DNA of 64,000 bases from Paenibacillus sp. FSL H8-0537 (GCF_038051995.1 NZ_CP150290.1:6858501-6922500), one strand, 5' to 3'; shown: positions 1 to 8,773, numbered from the stretch's first letter. Translations and numbers: made by a program. Notes: generated by a model from the letters alone, not told the origin.

Positions 1-129
1 CACAGCTTGCATAGCTGCCTTCCCATCGGATGCTTTTATAATGTAATAACCTTCTTTTTGCAGGTGCAAGGCCACCAGATCCGCGATTTCCACCTCATCA
101 TCTGCGACCAAAATCGTAATACGCCTCAA
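1..129 (-). CDS. Response regulator receiver domain, N-terminal part (cut by window edge)
   Basis: The first 43 codons of a response regulator, read leftwards off the window. The start is TTG at 129-127, preceded by GGGGAGAAG, a good ribosome site. The translation begins MRRITILVADDEVEIADLV and continues HLQKEGYYIIKASDGK, the usual first strand, acidic DD pair and second strand of a receiver domain. The phosphoacceptor Asp and the output domain lie outside the window, so OmpR-type DNA binding is only the commonest possibility. The start is orientated away from the AT-rich region to its right, so the gene probably belongs to the flanking core chromosome. Confidence 0.8.
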   Translation of the reverse strand, partial: MRRITILVADDEVEIADLVALHLQKEGYYIIKASDGKAAMQAV

Positions 130-607
130 AACTTCTCCCCCTAACTGTTATGCCTGAAAGGAATGAACATCAATATAACATTTTCATTATTGATTCCAAA
201 CTTTATCGGAATGAGATTGCACAAACCCAAAACATAATTACAGTATAACAATAATTATTATTTTTAATTAGCGTTAATTAAAAGAACTCTCTTCATTTCT
301 AGAAGTTAATAGAACTTTTTTCACAAAAAATCCAAAAGGTCAAATACCTCTTAGAAGGTAGCTTTCCAAATTAGATATATTCCCACAAAATTAACACAGT
401 TGGAAATCAATTTATTTTATATTCACAAAAAAACATTAAACAAAACTAAAAGTCTTTTATTGTTGAGATCAGCAGAGTATCTTGCCCTTCTATTATAATA
501 AAGATAAGAATTTTTATATTCCATATTTGCAAAATTGTAATCACTACCTCTAAGGATAGAATAAAAATTTCTAATTGATTATAAAAATATATAAAAAAGT
601 AGATTTA
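130..607. other. AT-rich intergenic stretch without recognised gene
   Basis: About 480 bases, very rich in A and T, with stops in all frames and no open frame with a ribosome site. Composition matches the KwaB-like gene to its right rather than the response regulator to its left, so the junction of an acquired segment probably lies here. No terminal repeats or tRNA remnant were seen. Confidence 0.5.
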
Positions 608-636
608 TTGACAATTACAAAGTAATATGAAATAAA
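608..636 (+). promoter_or_regulatory. Probable sigma-A promoter of the KwaB-like gene
   Basis: A consensus -35 TTGACA (608-613) is followed after 17 bases by AATAAA (631-636), a 4/6 match to the -10 hexamer. Predicted transcription would start near 643, just ahead of the GGAGGG ribosome site at 649-654. Confidence 0.4.
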
Positions 637-658
637 GGCATACTCTTGGAGGGCACCC

Positions 659-1705
659 ATGGAAAAATTAATACAAGAATTACATGCTGATTGCAGTGTT
701 TTACTAGATTCTGTTGAGCAGGAAAAACCTCAATTAGAATATATCACTTCGTATTTTGTAAGTCTCACTCAAAACAATACAAAATGGACAGTAAAGAATA
801 TTGAAATGGCCGATATAGATCAAATTGATTTAATTAAAAACTTAAGAGCCCATTTTGAAACATATGTAGATGAATTCAAAACAGAGGATCGTGACCCAGA
901 GTTTATATATAGATATAATATTGCGGGATTGTTACCCATCACAAATCAAATAAATGATTATTTTATTAATGGAGTCATACCTTTGTCTAGTAGTAAAGAT
1001 ATTTTAGTAACCCCAATTACAAATCAAGTTGAATCTACGGATAAAAATCCACATACAGATCTAAAAATTTTAAATTACGATGGGAGCAGCTATCCCCCAA
1101 ACGATGAGGTTAACTTAATAGTTCATAAATTGAGTTATTATAAGTCCGATTTTTTAGTATTCTGCAATCAACTCAGAACATCATTATCGAAAACTTCATT
1201 AAAAACAATTTTAAATAACAAATTAACCATAGTCGAAAAAGAAAAACTATATAAAATCAACAACAATATTTCTTTCATAATATCCCCTAAAAATTACTTC
1301 ATAATAGACATATCCTATTTCGAAAAAATATTCTCATTTGAAAATTACACAAAACTAAAAAAAGCACAAGCTATGGAATCTCTTTTCGAATCACAAACAA
1401 TTATTGGTCTTGAAAAAATTGTGCCTGAATTAAACAAAGGTTATATGGCTCGTTCGGTTGCTAAAATTGCTTTAAGTGGTAGCGAAATACCCCAGTTTAT
1501 TTCTAGAAACAAAAAAGTCATATCAAGTTATTGTAGAGATTTTAAAGTTGGAGTAGCATTCGACTCCTCTACAAACACTTTCACTGTTACAGATGAAACA
1601 ATTGCTCCTCTTTTTATTACCTACCTTTTTTCAGAAAGAGTCGCACAAAACATACTTGGAGATTTGGTTTACTATAAAACATTCAATCGTTTGAACAAAA
1701 ATTAA
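659..1705 (+). CDS. KwaB-like (DUF4868-type) protein, candidate Kiwa-type anti-phage component
   Basis: A 348-residue soluble protein with no signal peptide or membrane segment. The start ATG follows GGAGGG at good spacing. The C-terminal third (about 220-345) has the pattern I associate with DUF4868/KwaB. It opens with an FSFENY-type segment and a helix containing KAQAMESLFESQ. Next comes a MARSVAKIALSG stretch, then strands ending in a FITYLFSERVAQN-like helix and a short YYKTF tail. In Kiwa, KwaB is the cytosolic DNA-binding partner of the membrane sensor KwaA; here a membrane protein gene lies 91 bases downstream. The gene is markedly AT-rich compared with its neighbours, which suggests transfer. 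The N-terminal half is not recognised. The family assignment is pattern recognition and has not been tested by profile search. Confidence 0.6.
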   Translation: MEKLIQELHADCSVLLDSVEQEKPQLEYITSYFVSLTQNNTKWTVKNIEMADIDQIDLIKNLRAHFETYVDEFKTEDRDPEFIYRYNIAGLLPITNQINDYFINGVIPLSSSKDILVTPITNQVESTDKNPHTDLKILNYDGSSYPPNDEVNLIVHKLSYYKSDFLVFCNQLRTSLSKTSLKTILNNKLTIVEKEKLYKINNNISFIISPKNYFIIDISYFEKIFSFENYTKLKKAQAMESLFESQTIIGLEKIVPELNKGYMARSVAKIALSGSEIPQFISRNKKVISSYCRDFKVGVAFDSSTNTFTVTDETIAPLFITYLFSERVAQNILGDLVYYKTFNRLNKN

Positions 1706-1711
1706 ACAAAT

Positions 1712-1731
1712 AGAACATACGTTCTTTTTTT
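1712..1731 (+). terminator. Weak hairpin with T-run after the KwaB-like gene
   Basis: AGAAC and GTTCT form a 5-bp stem around a 4-base loop, followed by a run of seven T. The stem is short, so termination would be partial. Confidence 0.35.
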
Positions 1732-1732
1732 G

Positions 1733-1760
1733 TTGCATTGATTTCTAGTCATGGTATAAT
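1733..1760 (+). promoter_or_regulatory. Probable promoter of the membrane protein gene
   Basis: TTGCAT (1733-1738), a 16-base spacer and a perfect TATAAT (1755-1760) stand 37 bases before the start codon. The membrane gene may therefore be transcribed independently of the KwaB-like gene. Confidence 0.5.
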
Positions 1761-1796
1761 TACATATACTTAGATTGATTAAAGGGGGAAGAGTAT

Positions 1797-2465
1797 ATGT
1801 ACTTTATATTTTACTTTTTTTATCTTATAGCTGCTCAATTCCCCCTTTTTCTACTTTTAATAGTTAGAAATAGTTCCTCTACATATACTCTTTTTATTTA
1901 CCTTTTCATACTCTCCATTTCTCTACTAGTAATTTTATTATTCTTCACAAAGAATCGACTACTTCTAAAAAAAAGACCTTCATCCAATATTCATATTGAA
2001 TCAGATAACTTGGCTAATAACACAATGAGTGAATTCTTTTCGTTTTTTTTACTTCCTTTTTTCACGTTCAATTTAACCTCTTCAAATTCTATAAAACAAC
2101 AATTAGTTGAAATAACCTTTATTTTTCTTATGCTGACTTTATTTCTATATAGGAGCGGGAATTTGCTTATCAATCCAATAATTTTCTTTTTTTTCAATCT
2201 CTACAAAGGCTATTCCGCCGGTAATAATTACATTATATTACTACCTAAAAATCGTAGTAGCAGTAGTGTTGACAAAGAAAATAGACAAAACTTTATACAA
2301 ATAACTAATAAGATCACTTATTTTCACTATGATGATATGGAGTATCAAAAGACATTAGCATTCATCAAAAAAACTATCTTCTTCTTACTTTTTGTTTTAC
2401 TATTTAGTGTTATGTTGCTTATTGATCGAAGTGTTTATGAAATGATATTTAATACGAAAAACTGA
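1797..2465 (+). CDS. Multi-pass membrane protein next to the KwaB-like gene (possible KwaA counterpart)
   Basis: A 222-residue, very hydrophobic protein with the start supported by AAAGGGGGAAG before ATG. Membrane segments can be read at about 1-22, 29-50, 95-115, 123-140 and 190-210, with a further aromatic hydrophobic stretch near 78-92. A polar cytoplasmic or external loop lies at about 150-185. It contains no enzyme motif that I recognise. KwaA of the Kiwa system is a membrane protein of about this size that senses changes at the membrane and signals to KwaB. Here the order is soluble protein first, membrane protein second, the reverse of the usual kwaA-kwaB arrangement. Base composition is as AT-rich as the preceding gene. 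The KwaA role is inferred from size, topology and neighbourhood only. Confidence 0.55.
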   Translation: MYFIFYFFYLIAAQFPLFLLLIVRNSSSTYTLFIYLFILSISLLVILLFFTKNRLLLKKRPSSNIHIESDNLANNTMSEFFSFFLLPFFTFNLTSSNSIKQQLVEITFIFLMLTLFLYRSGNLLINPIIFFFFNLYKGYSAGNNYIILLPKNRSSSSVDKENRQNFIQITNKITYFHYDDMEYQKTLAFIKKTIFFLLFVLLFSVMLLIDRSVYEMIFNTKN

Positions 2466-2596
2466 ATATCAACTCGCCAGTAATATATTATAGTTACACT
2501 TGATGATCCAATGTCTCCTAAACAAATATAAAGTTAGATTGTACGTTTCAGTTTAAAAACTCATTAATGAAAAGTCTGTAGCACCATGGTTCAGTG

Positions 2597-4147
2597 TTAT
2601 TCAAATCTGCCCAGCAGCGCCAATGCCTCTTCATGATCCGGCTCAAGCTCCAGGAATTGCTGAATATAGCCCAATGCCTGCTCGTCCAGCTCCAGCTCAA
2701 AACAGCTAATAGCGAGACAATAAAATACGGTCGAAACAACCTCATCCTGCTCTTGCTGCACCGATATTTCTAGAAACTGCTTGGACTCTTCGTACATTTC
2801 CATCTCAAACAGCAGCAAGCCTGCATCAAGTGCCAGGTCATAACGCTGCTCCATGACGTAATACGATGACCACATCAGCTGAATGCCTCTTAGCAGGTCC
2901 TGCATTTCTTCATCATTCGCATCTGGCAGCAGGCTGGCTATTTGCTTCGTGCTCTGAATGAAAAACTCCGCATCATATCCACCCAAACGCCAAAAGCCGA
3001 GCAATGGTTGCAGCTCCATGCTGGCGAGATTGCGGTCGACCCACATTTTCATGCTGAAAAACTCATCCGGGCCAAAACGCTCAACAAAACGGCGGTAGGC
3101 CAATCTGGTATTCGAGTAGGCCAGCGGTTGATCCATATGGAGAATACAGCCGACATTTATATTTTTATAATGATGGGGTGGAAATAACGCCTGAGCCCCT
3201 CTTTGTTCAAAAACATGCTGAATCGCATGGTAGTTGGCGGTCAATGAAAAGCTGCCATGCAGGAACAGCTCCGGCGGCTCGGCAAATTTCCAGTTATCGA
3301 GCAGGTGGTCGCCTTTGTCAGCGGTTATCAATAGAAACCCTGCCTGAGACAATTGCTTCAAGCGCTCCAAGCAGGTTAGACCAGCGGCAGGAAATAAAAT
3401 ATGCGAATCCTCCAGCTGTTCCTGATATACGGCAATGACATCGCGGTAAGGATAGTCGGCTTGCTCATACTCGGGCGCCCGCCTGTGCTCATAATGCAAA
3501 GCGATTTGATCTAATAGCTCGGCTGGTTTAAGGGCATCCCGATTGTCAGGATATTCGACAAAAACATCCGCCTCGTATATTTGGCCGTCGCCTACATAAA
3601 TCAGCTCTTGTGGAATACTGTCAAAAAAGTAGTTGGCGACAATGATCAATGGTTGCTCTAATTCCTGTTCTCTAATGGTTGTACCAGACACGGCGAGGCT
3701 TAACGACGTATCATGAACCGCATCAAATCGCGCAAAATCCAGCAAGCCCTCGGCGATAAAAGCTTGCAGGGCAGGATGCTCCTGCCAGGCCAGAACATTT
3801 TTCATGGCCAAATCGGTCATAATATAGCGGAAAGGGGGAAGGGATATCCCCGCATAGTCTCTCAACTGGCACAGCTCATGCAGCACATGGTAGGCGAGAC
3901 GGCCCGCTCCTGCCCCAAGCTCCACAATAAATACAGGCTCTGAGCAATTCCCCTGATTTGCCCGATCTTGAAGCAGCCCAAATATCATTTCGGCATAGGC
4001 CGAAGCAATCACGGGATTACTCGTTATATACTGAGGGACTTGATCATTATTCCAGGCCTTCATGCCTTCTTCTTCGAAATATTCCCTTTGGAGATGCCAT
4101 ATAGGAGCTTCACTAAAGCGATAGCGCTGTGTGTGGTTAACGGTCAT
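2597..4147 (-). CDS. MidA-type class I SAM-dependent methyltransferase with C-terminal TPR-like repeats
   Basis: A 516-residue protein. The N-terminal half carries motif I of class I methyltransferases, VELGAGAGR (75-83). It also has the segment NYFFDSIPQEL (about 172-182), which is typical of the COG1565/MidA/NDUFAF7 group of protein arginine methyltransferases. The C-terminal region (about 395-516) is built of helix pairs with repeated LALDAGLLLFEMEMYEE-like and LELDEQALGYIQQFLELEP-like units, as in tetratricopeptide repeats. Those probably bind a partner. The gene stands alone, with about 280 bases to the next minus-strand gene. The substrate is unknown. Family assignment is firm; a role in respiratory complex assembly, as in mitochondria, would be speculation. 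Confidence 0.75.
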   Translation of the reverse strand: MTVNHTQRYRFSEAPIWHLQREYFEEEGMKAWNNDQVPQYITSNPVIASAYAEMIFGLLQDRANQGNCSEPVFIVELGAGAGRLAYHVLHELCQLRDYAGISLPPFRYIMTDLAMKNVLAWQEHPALQAFIAEGLLDFARFDAVHDTSLSLAVSGTTIREQELEQPLIIVANYFFDSIPQELIYVGDGQIYEADVFVEYPDNRDALKPAELLDQIALHYEHRRAPEYEQADYPYRDVIAVYQEQLEDSHILFPAAGLTCLERLKQLSQAGFLLITADKGDHLLDNWKFAEPPELFLHGSFSLTANYHAIQHVFEQRGAQALFPPHHYKNINVGCILHMDQPLAYSNTRLAYRRFVERFGPDEFFSMKMWVDRNLASMELQPLLGFWRLGGYDAEFFIQSTKQIASLLPDANDEEMQDLLRGIQLMWSSYYVMEQRYDLALDAGLLLFEMEMYEESKQFLEISVQQEQDEVVSTVFYCLAISCFELELDEQALGYIQQFLELEPDHEEALALLGRFE

Positions 4148-4323
4148 TTATATGAATCCTGCCTTCTGAAAGTTAATGCGTTACGTTGTATGCCAGCTTA
4201 CTTGCCTGCACATGACTTATTTTCATAATATCCCTTTTTATGATAGCACATCCCTTACAAGTACGCCGTTGCAACCTGCTCAGGGAATAGCCACAACAAC
4301 AATCGATAGTCCGATTGTCATAC

Positions 4324-4350
4324 AAAAAAAGGGCGCCCAAACCGGCGCCC
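4324..4350 (-). terminator. Rho-independent terminator of the sulfonate-type ABC operon
   Basis: On the minus strand GGGCGCC and GGCGCCC form a 7-bp GC stem with a 6-base loop, followed by eight T. It lies 80 bases past the MBL hydrolase stop codon. Confidence 0.85.
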
Positions 4351-4429
4351 CACTCTAAACGGATAGATTTATTATTCAGATTCAATAAGTCCGACTTTCT
4401 TTAAATCTCGGTAGGGAGCCCTTTGTCCG

Positions 4430-5350
4430 CTACTTTAATTCAAAGACCATCAAGTCGCGACCTACTGTGATCGGACCGGCGTAAATGCCAGCCATCCCCT
4501 CAATATACGCTTGCTCGGCCTCTGGATTCGCCTCTGGCGCGGGAATGTGATGCGTGAGCACGAGATGCTTGACTCCCGCCCGTTGCGCGATTGCAGCCGC
4601 TTCCAGCGTCGTCGTATGATACTTCGCGGGGTTTGACAGCGCCTTCTCGTGCTTCGGATATTGCGCGGTCAAGGAATCCAGCCACGACTTGTTGTACGCT
4701 TCGTGAACGAGCAGATCTGCCCCGGTCGCTTGCTTCTCCATATTGGCCACAGGAATCGTATCGCCTGATATAACGACCGTCTTGCCGTTATACTCGAACT
4801 TGTAAGCGATAGCCGGATAGACAGGGCGATGGTCCACTTCGAAGGCAGTAATTCGGATGCCGTCCTTGTCGTACACAACACCCTCGTTGCATTCCGTATA
4901 CTCGATTAGCGAGCCCGCTTCATCCGACAGATTATAGCTGATTCGGAGCTTGACGTCGAACTCGAAGGACTCCCGCATTTTACCGATAATCTCCTTCGTC
5001 GTCTCTGGTCCGTACACTTGCATGGGCACTGAACGACCTTCGAAGACACGTTCTGCGGTAATATGCGTGCGCCAACTCGTGATGAACACGTCGAAGAATC
5101 CTCCGTTATGGTCGTAATGGTGATGGGTAAACAGGACATCGGATATCCTTTGAGGCATGATGCCCGCTTTGATTAGTTGGTCCACCGTAGAGCCCCCGCA
5201 ATCAACGAGGAACGTCTTGTCTCCCGCGAGCACCGCGGCACCGGGCTTCGCTCGCCCATAAAAGGCACGGGGAGAACCCGTCCCAAGCAGAACGACGGTC
5301 AGATCTGGGTGGTAGTCTGGCCTCAAATTCATTTGTGGCTGGATATACAT
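4430..5350 (-). CDS. MBL-fold hydrolase, RNase Z/arylsulfatase-like
   Basis: About 306 residues. It opens with VVLLGTGSP and continues with the metal-binding motif THHHYDHNGG, the HxHxDH signature of metallo-beta-lactamase hydrolases. Further ligands are in VISGDTIP and in LVLTHHIPAPE near the C-terminus. The order matches the RNase Z/AtsA arylsulfatase branch. It is the last gene of an operon with a sulfonate-type ABC importer, so releasing sulfate or another group from an imported ester is a reasonable guess. I chose the ATG at 5350 because AGAGGG lies 9 bases before it; an ATG at 5368 is in frame but has a weaker ribosome site. The stop of the binding-protein gene is only 25 bases upstream. 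Confidence 0.75.
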   Translation of the reverse strand: MYIQPQMNLRPDYHPDLTVVLLGTGSPRAFYGRAKPGAAVLAGDKTFLVDCGGSTVDQLIKAGIMPQRISDVLFTHHHYDHNGGFFDVFITSWRTHITAERVFEGRSVPMQVYGPETTKEIIGKMRESFEFDVKLRISYNLSDEAGSLIEYTECNEGVVYDKDGIRITAFEVDHRPVYPAIAYKFEYNGKTVVISGDTIPVANMEKQATGADLLVHEAYNKSWLDSLTAQYPKHEKALSNPAKYHTTTLEAAAIAQRAGVKHLVLTHHIPAPEANPEAEQAYIEGMAGIYAGPITVGRDLMVFELK

Positions 5351-5375
5351 CGCTGTCAACCCTCTCATCTTCGTT

Positions 5376-6422
5376 TTATTTGCCTTCCTGCGTCTCCTTC
5401 AGCAGCGACAGATCGTACAAGCCTGCCAGATCCAAGCCATCTGCTCCAACTCCCTTAATATAGCCGGCATCGACCGCCACCTGCGCCATTATCTTCAAGG
5501 AATCTTGGTCGATGTTCATCGTCAGATTTAGATGAGACAGTGTGGCCTTGATCAATTCGGTGTCCAAGCCCTTGCCCGTCAGTTCCTTCAACTCGTCGCT
5601 AACGAGAGAATACGTGTCGCCTGGACTATCCTTGATAAACTTGATTGCGTCCTCGTTGGCCAAAAGAACGGATTTGGCCAAATTCCGGTGTTCCTTCAGG
5701 AAGTCGTCGCTAGTTACGATAATTGTAAGTGGATAATTCCCCTTGTTCGGCGGAATCTGATCCCACTCGACGGCGATATTACCGATGCCTTCGTTCTCGA
5801 TCTGCGTCCCCCATGGCTCCGGCAATAACGCCGCTTCTACCTGGCCTTGCTTCATGGCCGTCAGCGTATCCGCCGGAGCCATCGCAATAAGCTGAACCCC
5901 GCTATTATCCGCCGACACCTCCAGGCCATGCTCCTGAAGAAGCAGACGCAGAGAGATCTCATTCGTGCTCCCCTTTGTCGGGATGGCGACCAGCTTGCCC
6001 GCCAAGTCCTTGACGCTCGTCACGCCCGAGCCCTTCCTCGTCACTAGCACGGCGCCGCCGTTGTTCGCTCCTGACAGAATCTTGATATTCTTGCTCCTTG
6101 TATATTGGTTGATTATCGGGCTTGGCCCGACGTAGCCGATGTCGATCTGGCCTGTCGCCAATGCAGTCGAGAAATCCGAGCCGTTGTTAAAGCCCTGTAC
6201 TTCGATCTTCACATTAGCGCCAAGACGGTCTTGCAGATAGCCCTTCTTGATCGATACGAAGGCCGGAGCATGGGTCACGTTCTTGAGCAAGCCGATCCTC
6301 ACCGTAATGGGGTCGACCGACTTGGAGCTTCCGTTACTCCGCGAGCCAGAGGTCCCGCAGCCGGAAAGCAGAGTCAGAATCAAGACGATCATAAGACTCG
6401 AATAAGCCACTTTTCTAAACAT
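5376..6422 (-). CDS. ABC transporter substrate-binding lipoprotein, SsuA/TauA/NrtA family
   Basis: A 348-residue exported lipoprotein. The signal peptide ends in LLSGC, with Cys22 as the lipidated residue. The mature part starts with VRIGLLKNVTHAPAFVSIKKG. It later has FSTALATGQIDIGYVG and AALLPEPWG, the layout of binding proteins for aliphatic sulfonates, taurine, nitrate or thiamine precursors. It would capture the substrate outside the membrane and hand it to the permease encoded directly upstream (28 bases away). The ligand cannot be read from sequence. Together with the MBL hydrolase a sulfonate or sulfate ester is the favoured guess, but nitrate and pyrimidine precursors are alternatives. 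Confidence 0.85.
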   Translation of the reverse strand: MFRKVAYSSLMIVLILTLLSGCGTSGSRSNGSSKSVDPITVRIGLLKNVTHAPAFVSIKKGYLQDRLGANVKIEVQGFNNGSDFSTALATGQIDIGYVGPSPIINQYTRSKNIKILSGANNGGAVLVTRKGSGVTSVKDLAGKLVAIPTKGSTNEISLRLLLQEHGLEVSADNSGVQLIAMAPADTLTAMKQGQVEAALLPEPWGTQIENEGIGNIAVEWDQIPPNKGNYPLTIIVTSDDFLKEHRNLAKSVLLANEDAIKFIKDSPGDTYSLVSDELKELTGKGLDTELIKATLSHLNLTMNIDQDSLKIMAQVAVDAGYIKGVGADGLDLAGLYDLSLLKETQEGK

Positions 6423-6449
6423 GCATCATTCCCCTTTTCCTGGTTAAGC

Positions 6450-7220
6450 TTACGTTTTGGCAGCATTCAGACCGTACTGGGTCCAGATCCGTTCCTCTAT
6501 GCGCTTGAAGACGAGGTGGTCGGAGATTGTACCGAGAATCGCGATCACGAGTACGATGCAGAGCATAAGAGAGGTGTCGCCGAGACTTCGCCCCTCCTCC
6601 AGCAGCTGCCCCAAACCGATGCCGCGCGCAATGAGCTCACCGGAGACGAGTGCCCGCCAGGCGAACGCCCAGGCCATGCGCATGCCCGTAATGAGCTGTG
6701 GTATGGCTGCAGGGATCATCACTTGGTAAAAGAGTCGGAACCCGCGGCCTGTTCCAAACATCTCCGCCGACAACAGATAGATTGGAGGAATGTTCTTGAT
6801 CCCACTCCGACTCGCAATCGTCATCGTCCATGTCGCCCCAATCGTCGTGATGAACACAACGGCGAAGTCGTTCAGCCCGAACCATATGATAGCGAAAGGT
6901 AACCATGCGATGCTCGGCACCGTCTGCAGAGCGACGACGACAAATCCGAACGTCTCGTCCAGCAGCCGGCTCCGAGCGAACAAGACGCCGAGTGTCATGC
7001 CGATGCCGCATGAGAGGACGAACGCGATGAGGATTCGCCTCAAGCTGCTAAGCGTCGCTTCTAGTAGTTGCCCATTTGCCATCCCATCGTAGAATGTCTG
7101 CATCGTCTGCAGCGCCGATGGAAAGCGCCAGCCCCAATGCATTGTCCTATATGCCGTCTCCCAGATTATTAGCAGTAGAATGAGAAAGAGGGCTTTTCTC
7201 CAAAGTGTAGTCATTGCCAT
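6450..7220 (-). CDS. ABC transporter permease, SsuC/TauC family
   Basis: A 256-residue inner-membrane permease with about six membrane segments. It contains the EAA-type loop seen in SAEMFGTGRGFRLFYQVMIPA, which contacts the ATPase. The start ATG has an excellent AAGGAGG three bases before AAT-ATG, so it is secure, even though the gene then overlaps the end of the ATPase gene by 74 bases in another frame. That overlap is long for this operon type. Either the ATPase has an extended, non-essential tail or its stop was displaced. It works with the binding lipoprotein and the ATPase as one importer. Confidence 0.85.
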   Translation of the reverse strand: MAMTTLWRKALFLILLLIIWETAYRTMHWGWRFPSALQTMQTFYDGMANGQLLEATLSSLRRILIAFVLSCGIGMTLGVLFARSRLLDETFGFVVVALQTVPSIAWLPFAIIWFGLNDFAVVFITTIGATWTMTIASRSGIKNIPPIYLLSAEMFGTGRGFRLFYQVMIPAAIPQLITGMRMAWAFAWRALVSGELIARGIGLGQLLEEGRSLGDTSLMLCIVLVIAILGTISDHLVFKRIEERIWTQYGLNAAKT

Positions 7221-7986
7221 ATTCCTCCTTCGCCACCTTCTCCAGTTCAGCAGCCAACGTATCCATAATCTGACTCTCGATATGGTGCAGAAGTGAATCG
7301 CCAGGCTCCCGCGGCCGTGCCGCCTGTACGCGGAACTCCTTCTTAATCCGCCCCGGCCGTGTAGACATGACGAGCACTCTGTCCGACAGTATGACCGCCT
7401 CCCGGATATTATGCGTGATGAATAGAATGGTCTTCCGCGTGTTCAGCCATATTTGCTCCAATTCCTTATGCAGCAGCAGCCTAGTCTGTTCGTCCAGTGC
7501 AGCGAACGGCTCATCCATGAGCAGAATCTCCGGGTCCATAACGAGCGCCCGCGCTATCGCCACCCTCTGCTTCATCCCGCCCGACAGCTCGTGGGGGTAG
7601 CGGTCCGCAAACTTCCCCAAATGGACAGCCCGGATCTGCTCCATGGCTCGCTCGCGGCGCTCCTTCTTTTTGATTCCCTTTTGCTTGAGACCGAATGCGA
7701 CGTTCTCCAGCACGCTAAGCCAAGGATACAGTGCATGGTCTTGGAATACGACGATTCGATCAGGCCCTGGGGCCGCGACTTCCTTGCCATTCGCTTCTAC
7801 TCGGCCGTGATCCGCCCGCTCCAGACCTGCTACCAAGTTAAGCAGTGTGGACTTGCCGCAGCCGGAAGGACCGAGGATCGAGACGAACTCTCCCTTTCCT
7901 ATCTCGAAGTCAATGTCTTCCAACGCAGTATAGCCCGCTCTACCCCGTTGCGCGAACGTCTTACCTACTCCTTCTACCCGTATCAT
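7147..7986 (-). CDS. ABC transporter ATP-binding protein, SsuB/TauB family
   Basis: About 279 residues. The nucleotide-binding motifs are complete: Walker A GPSGCGKST, Q-loop in VFQDHALYPW, signature LSGGMKQR, Walker B EILLMDEPFAALD and the switch His in LFITHNIRE. The start at 7986 is preferred because GGGGGGCGGGAGC precedes it; an in-frame ATG at 8013 has nothing comparable. The last 25 codons overlap the permease gene. The regulator gene ends 29 bases upstream, so regulator, ATPase, permease, binding protein and hydrolase form one operon. Confidence 0.85.
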   Translation of the reverse strand: MIRVEGVGKTFAQRGRAGYTALEDIDFEIGKGEFVSILGPSGCGKSTLLNLVAGLERADHGRVEANGKEVAAPGPDRIVVFQDHALYPWLSVLENVAFGLKQKGIKKKERRERAMEQIRAVHLGKFADRYPHELSGGMKQRVAIARALVMDPEILLMDEPFAALDEQTRLLLHKELEQIWLNTRKTILFITHNIREAVILSDRVLVMSTRPGRIKKEFRVQAARPREPGDSLLHHIESQIMDTLAAELEKVAKEEYGNDYTLEKSPLSHSTANNLGDGI

Positions 7987-8015
7987 GCTCCCGCCCCCCA
8001 TGGCTTTCCACATCG

Positions 8016-8696
8016 TTACAAGTGCTGTTGGAACTCGTTGGTATCGTGAATGACAACTATTTTCTTCTCATAGCGAATGATGCCTTCCTCCCGCCATCGA
8101 CCCAATGTCTCCGTAACCGTCTGCCTGCTGCAGCCGATGACATAGGAGATCTCCTCATGGGTAAGCGAAAGCGTGACGACCGTCTCCTTCCCCACACGAA
8201 CTCCGAGCTGCATTAGCAGCTGAGCCAGCCTCCAGGCAACCGGCCGTGAGATGAGCGTCTCTACGTAACGCTGTGTCTGCAGCAGACGACGGGCGTTGAC
8301 CACCGTTAGCGCGTAAAGGGCATTGGGATGTCTCTTCAGCAAGCTGGTGAATTGGGAAGTCGGAATCGAGAGAATCAAGCTGTCCGTGATGCATCGCGCA
8401 TAGCGTTGTCTCTTCTGCCCCGTCAGAACCTCGGCCGCACCGAACACCTCGCCCTTGTGCCTCAGGAACAAGGTAATGCTCTGGCCCTCTTGCGCAAACT
8501 GCGAGATCTTCACCAGTCCGTCCTGGACGAAATAGATCTCCTGACTTTCTTCCTCGCTCCTGAAAATAAAGGAGTTCTTCTTCATGCCACGAGAAGAGCC
8601 AAATTCCTGGAAGAGCTTCGCTAACGCGAGTTGCTCGGCTTCACCGTTATCCGTTACGGTTTCTTCCCAATAGGAGGACATACCCTCTTGGTCCAT
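8016..8696 (-). CDS. Crp/Fnr-family transcription regulator
   Basis: A 226-residue regulator. Residues about 30-145 form a cyclic-nucleotide-binding-type beta roll (YFVQDGLVKISQ, LRHKGEVFGAAEVL). Residues 155-220 hold the Crp winged helix, with the recognition helix in VIGCSRQTVTETLGRWREEG. There is no N-terminal cysteine cluster, so an Fnr iron-sulfur sensor is unlikely. It is the first gene of the ABC operon and probably controls it. Related CooA/NtcA-like or CysR-type Crp proteins govern sulfur or nitrogen uptake in other bacteria, which would fit, but the effector is unknown. A Crp regulator as leader of an ssu-type operon is unusual for Bacillota, where CymR or LysR-type regulators are common. 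Confidence 0.85.
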   Translation of the reverse strand: MDQEGMSSYWEETVTDNGEAEQLALAKLFQEFGSSRGMKKNSFIFRSEEESQEIYFVQDGLVKISQFAQEGQSITLFLRHKGEVFGAAEVLTGQKRQRYARCITDSLILSIPTSQFTSLLKRHPNALYALTVVNARRLLQTQRYVETLISRPVAWRLAQLLMQLGVRVGKETVVTLSLTHEEISYVIGCSRQTVTETLGRWREEGIIRYEKKIVVIHDTNEFQQHL

Positions 8697-8727
8697 CGTC
8701 GTTCCACCCTTCTCTAGCTGTTGGCTA

Positions 8728-8756
8728 ATTCAAAGTTTACCTATCGGTATTTACAA
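8728..8756 (-). promoter_or_regulatory. Probable promoter of the crp-ABC operon with a CymR-like motif
   Basis: On the minus strand TTGTAA (8756-8751) and TTGAAT (8733-8728) are separated by 17 bases. The spacer contains ATACCGATAGG, which resembles the half-site seen upstream of CymR-controlled sulfur genes in Bacillus. The resemblance is from memory and weak. Confidence 0.3.
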
Positions 8757-8773
8757 TTATAAATCATAGGTTA

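Noticed and set aside
6105..6902. 265-codon plus-strand frame opposite the ABC genes
   Set aside because: A shadow of the GC-richer binding-protein and permease genes; its Arg/His/Asp-rich product matches nothing.
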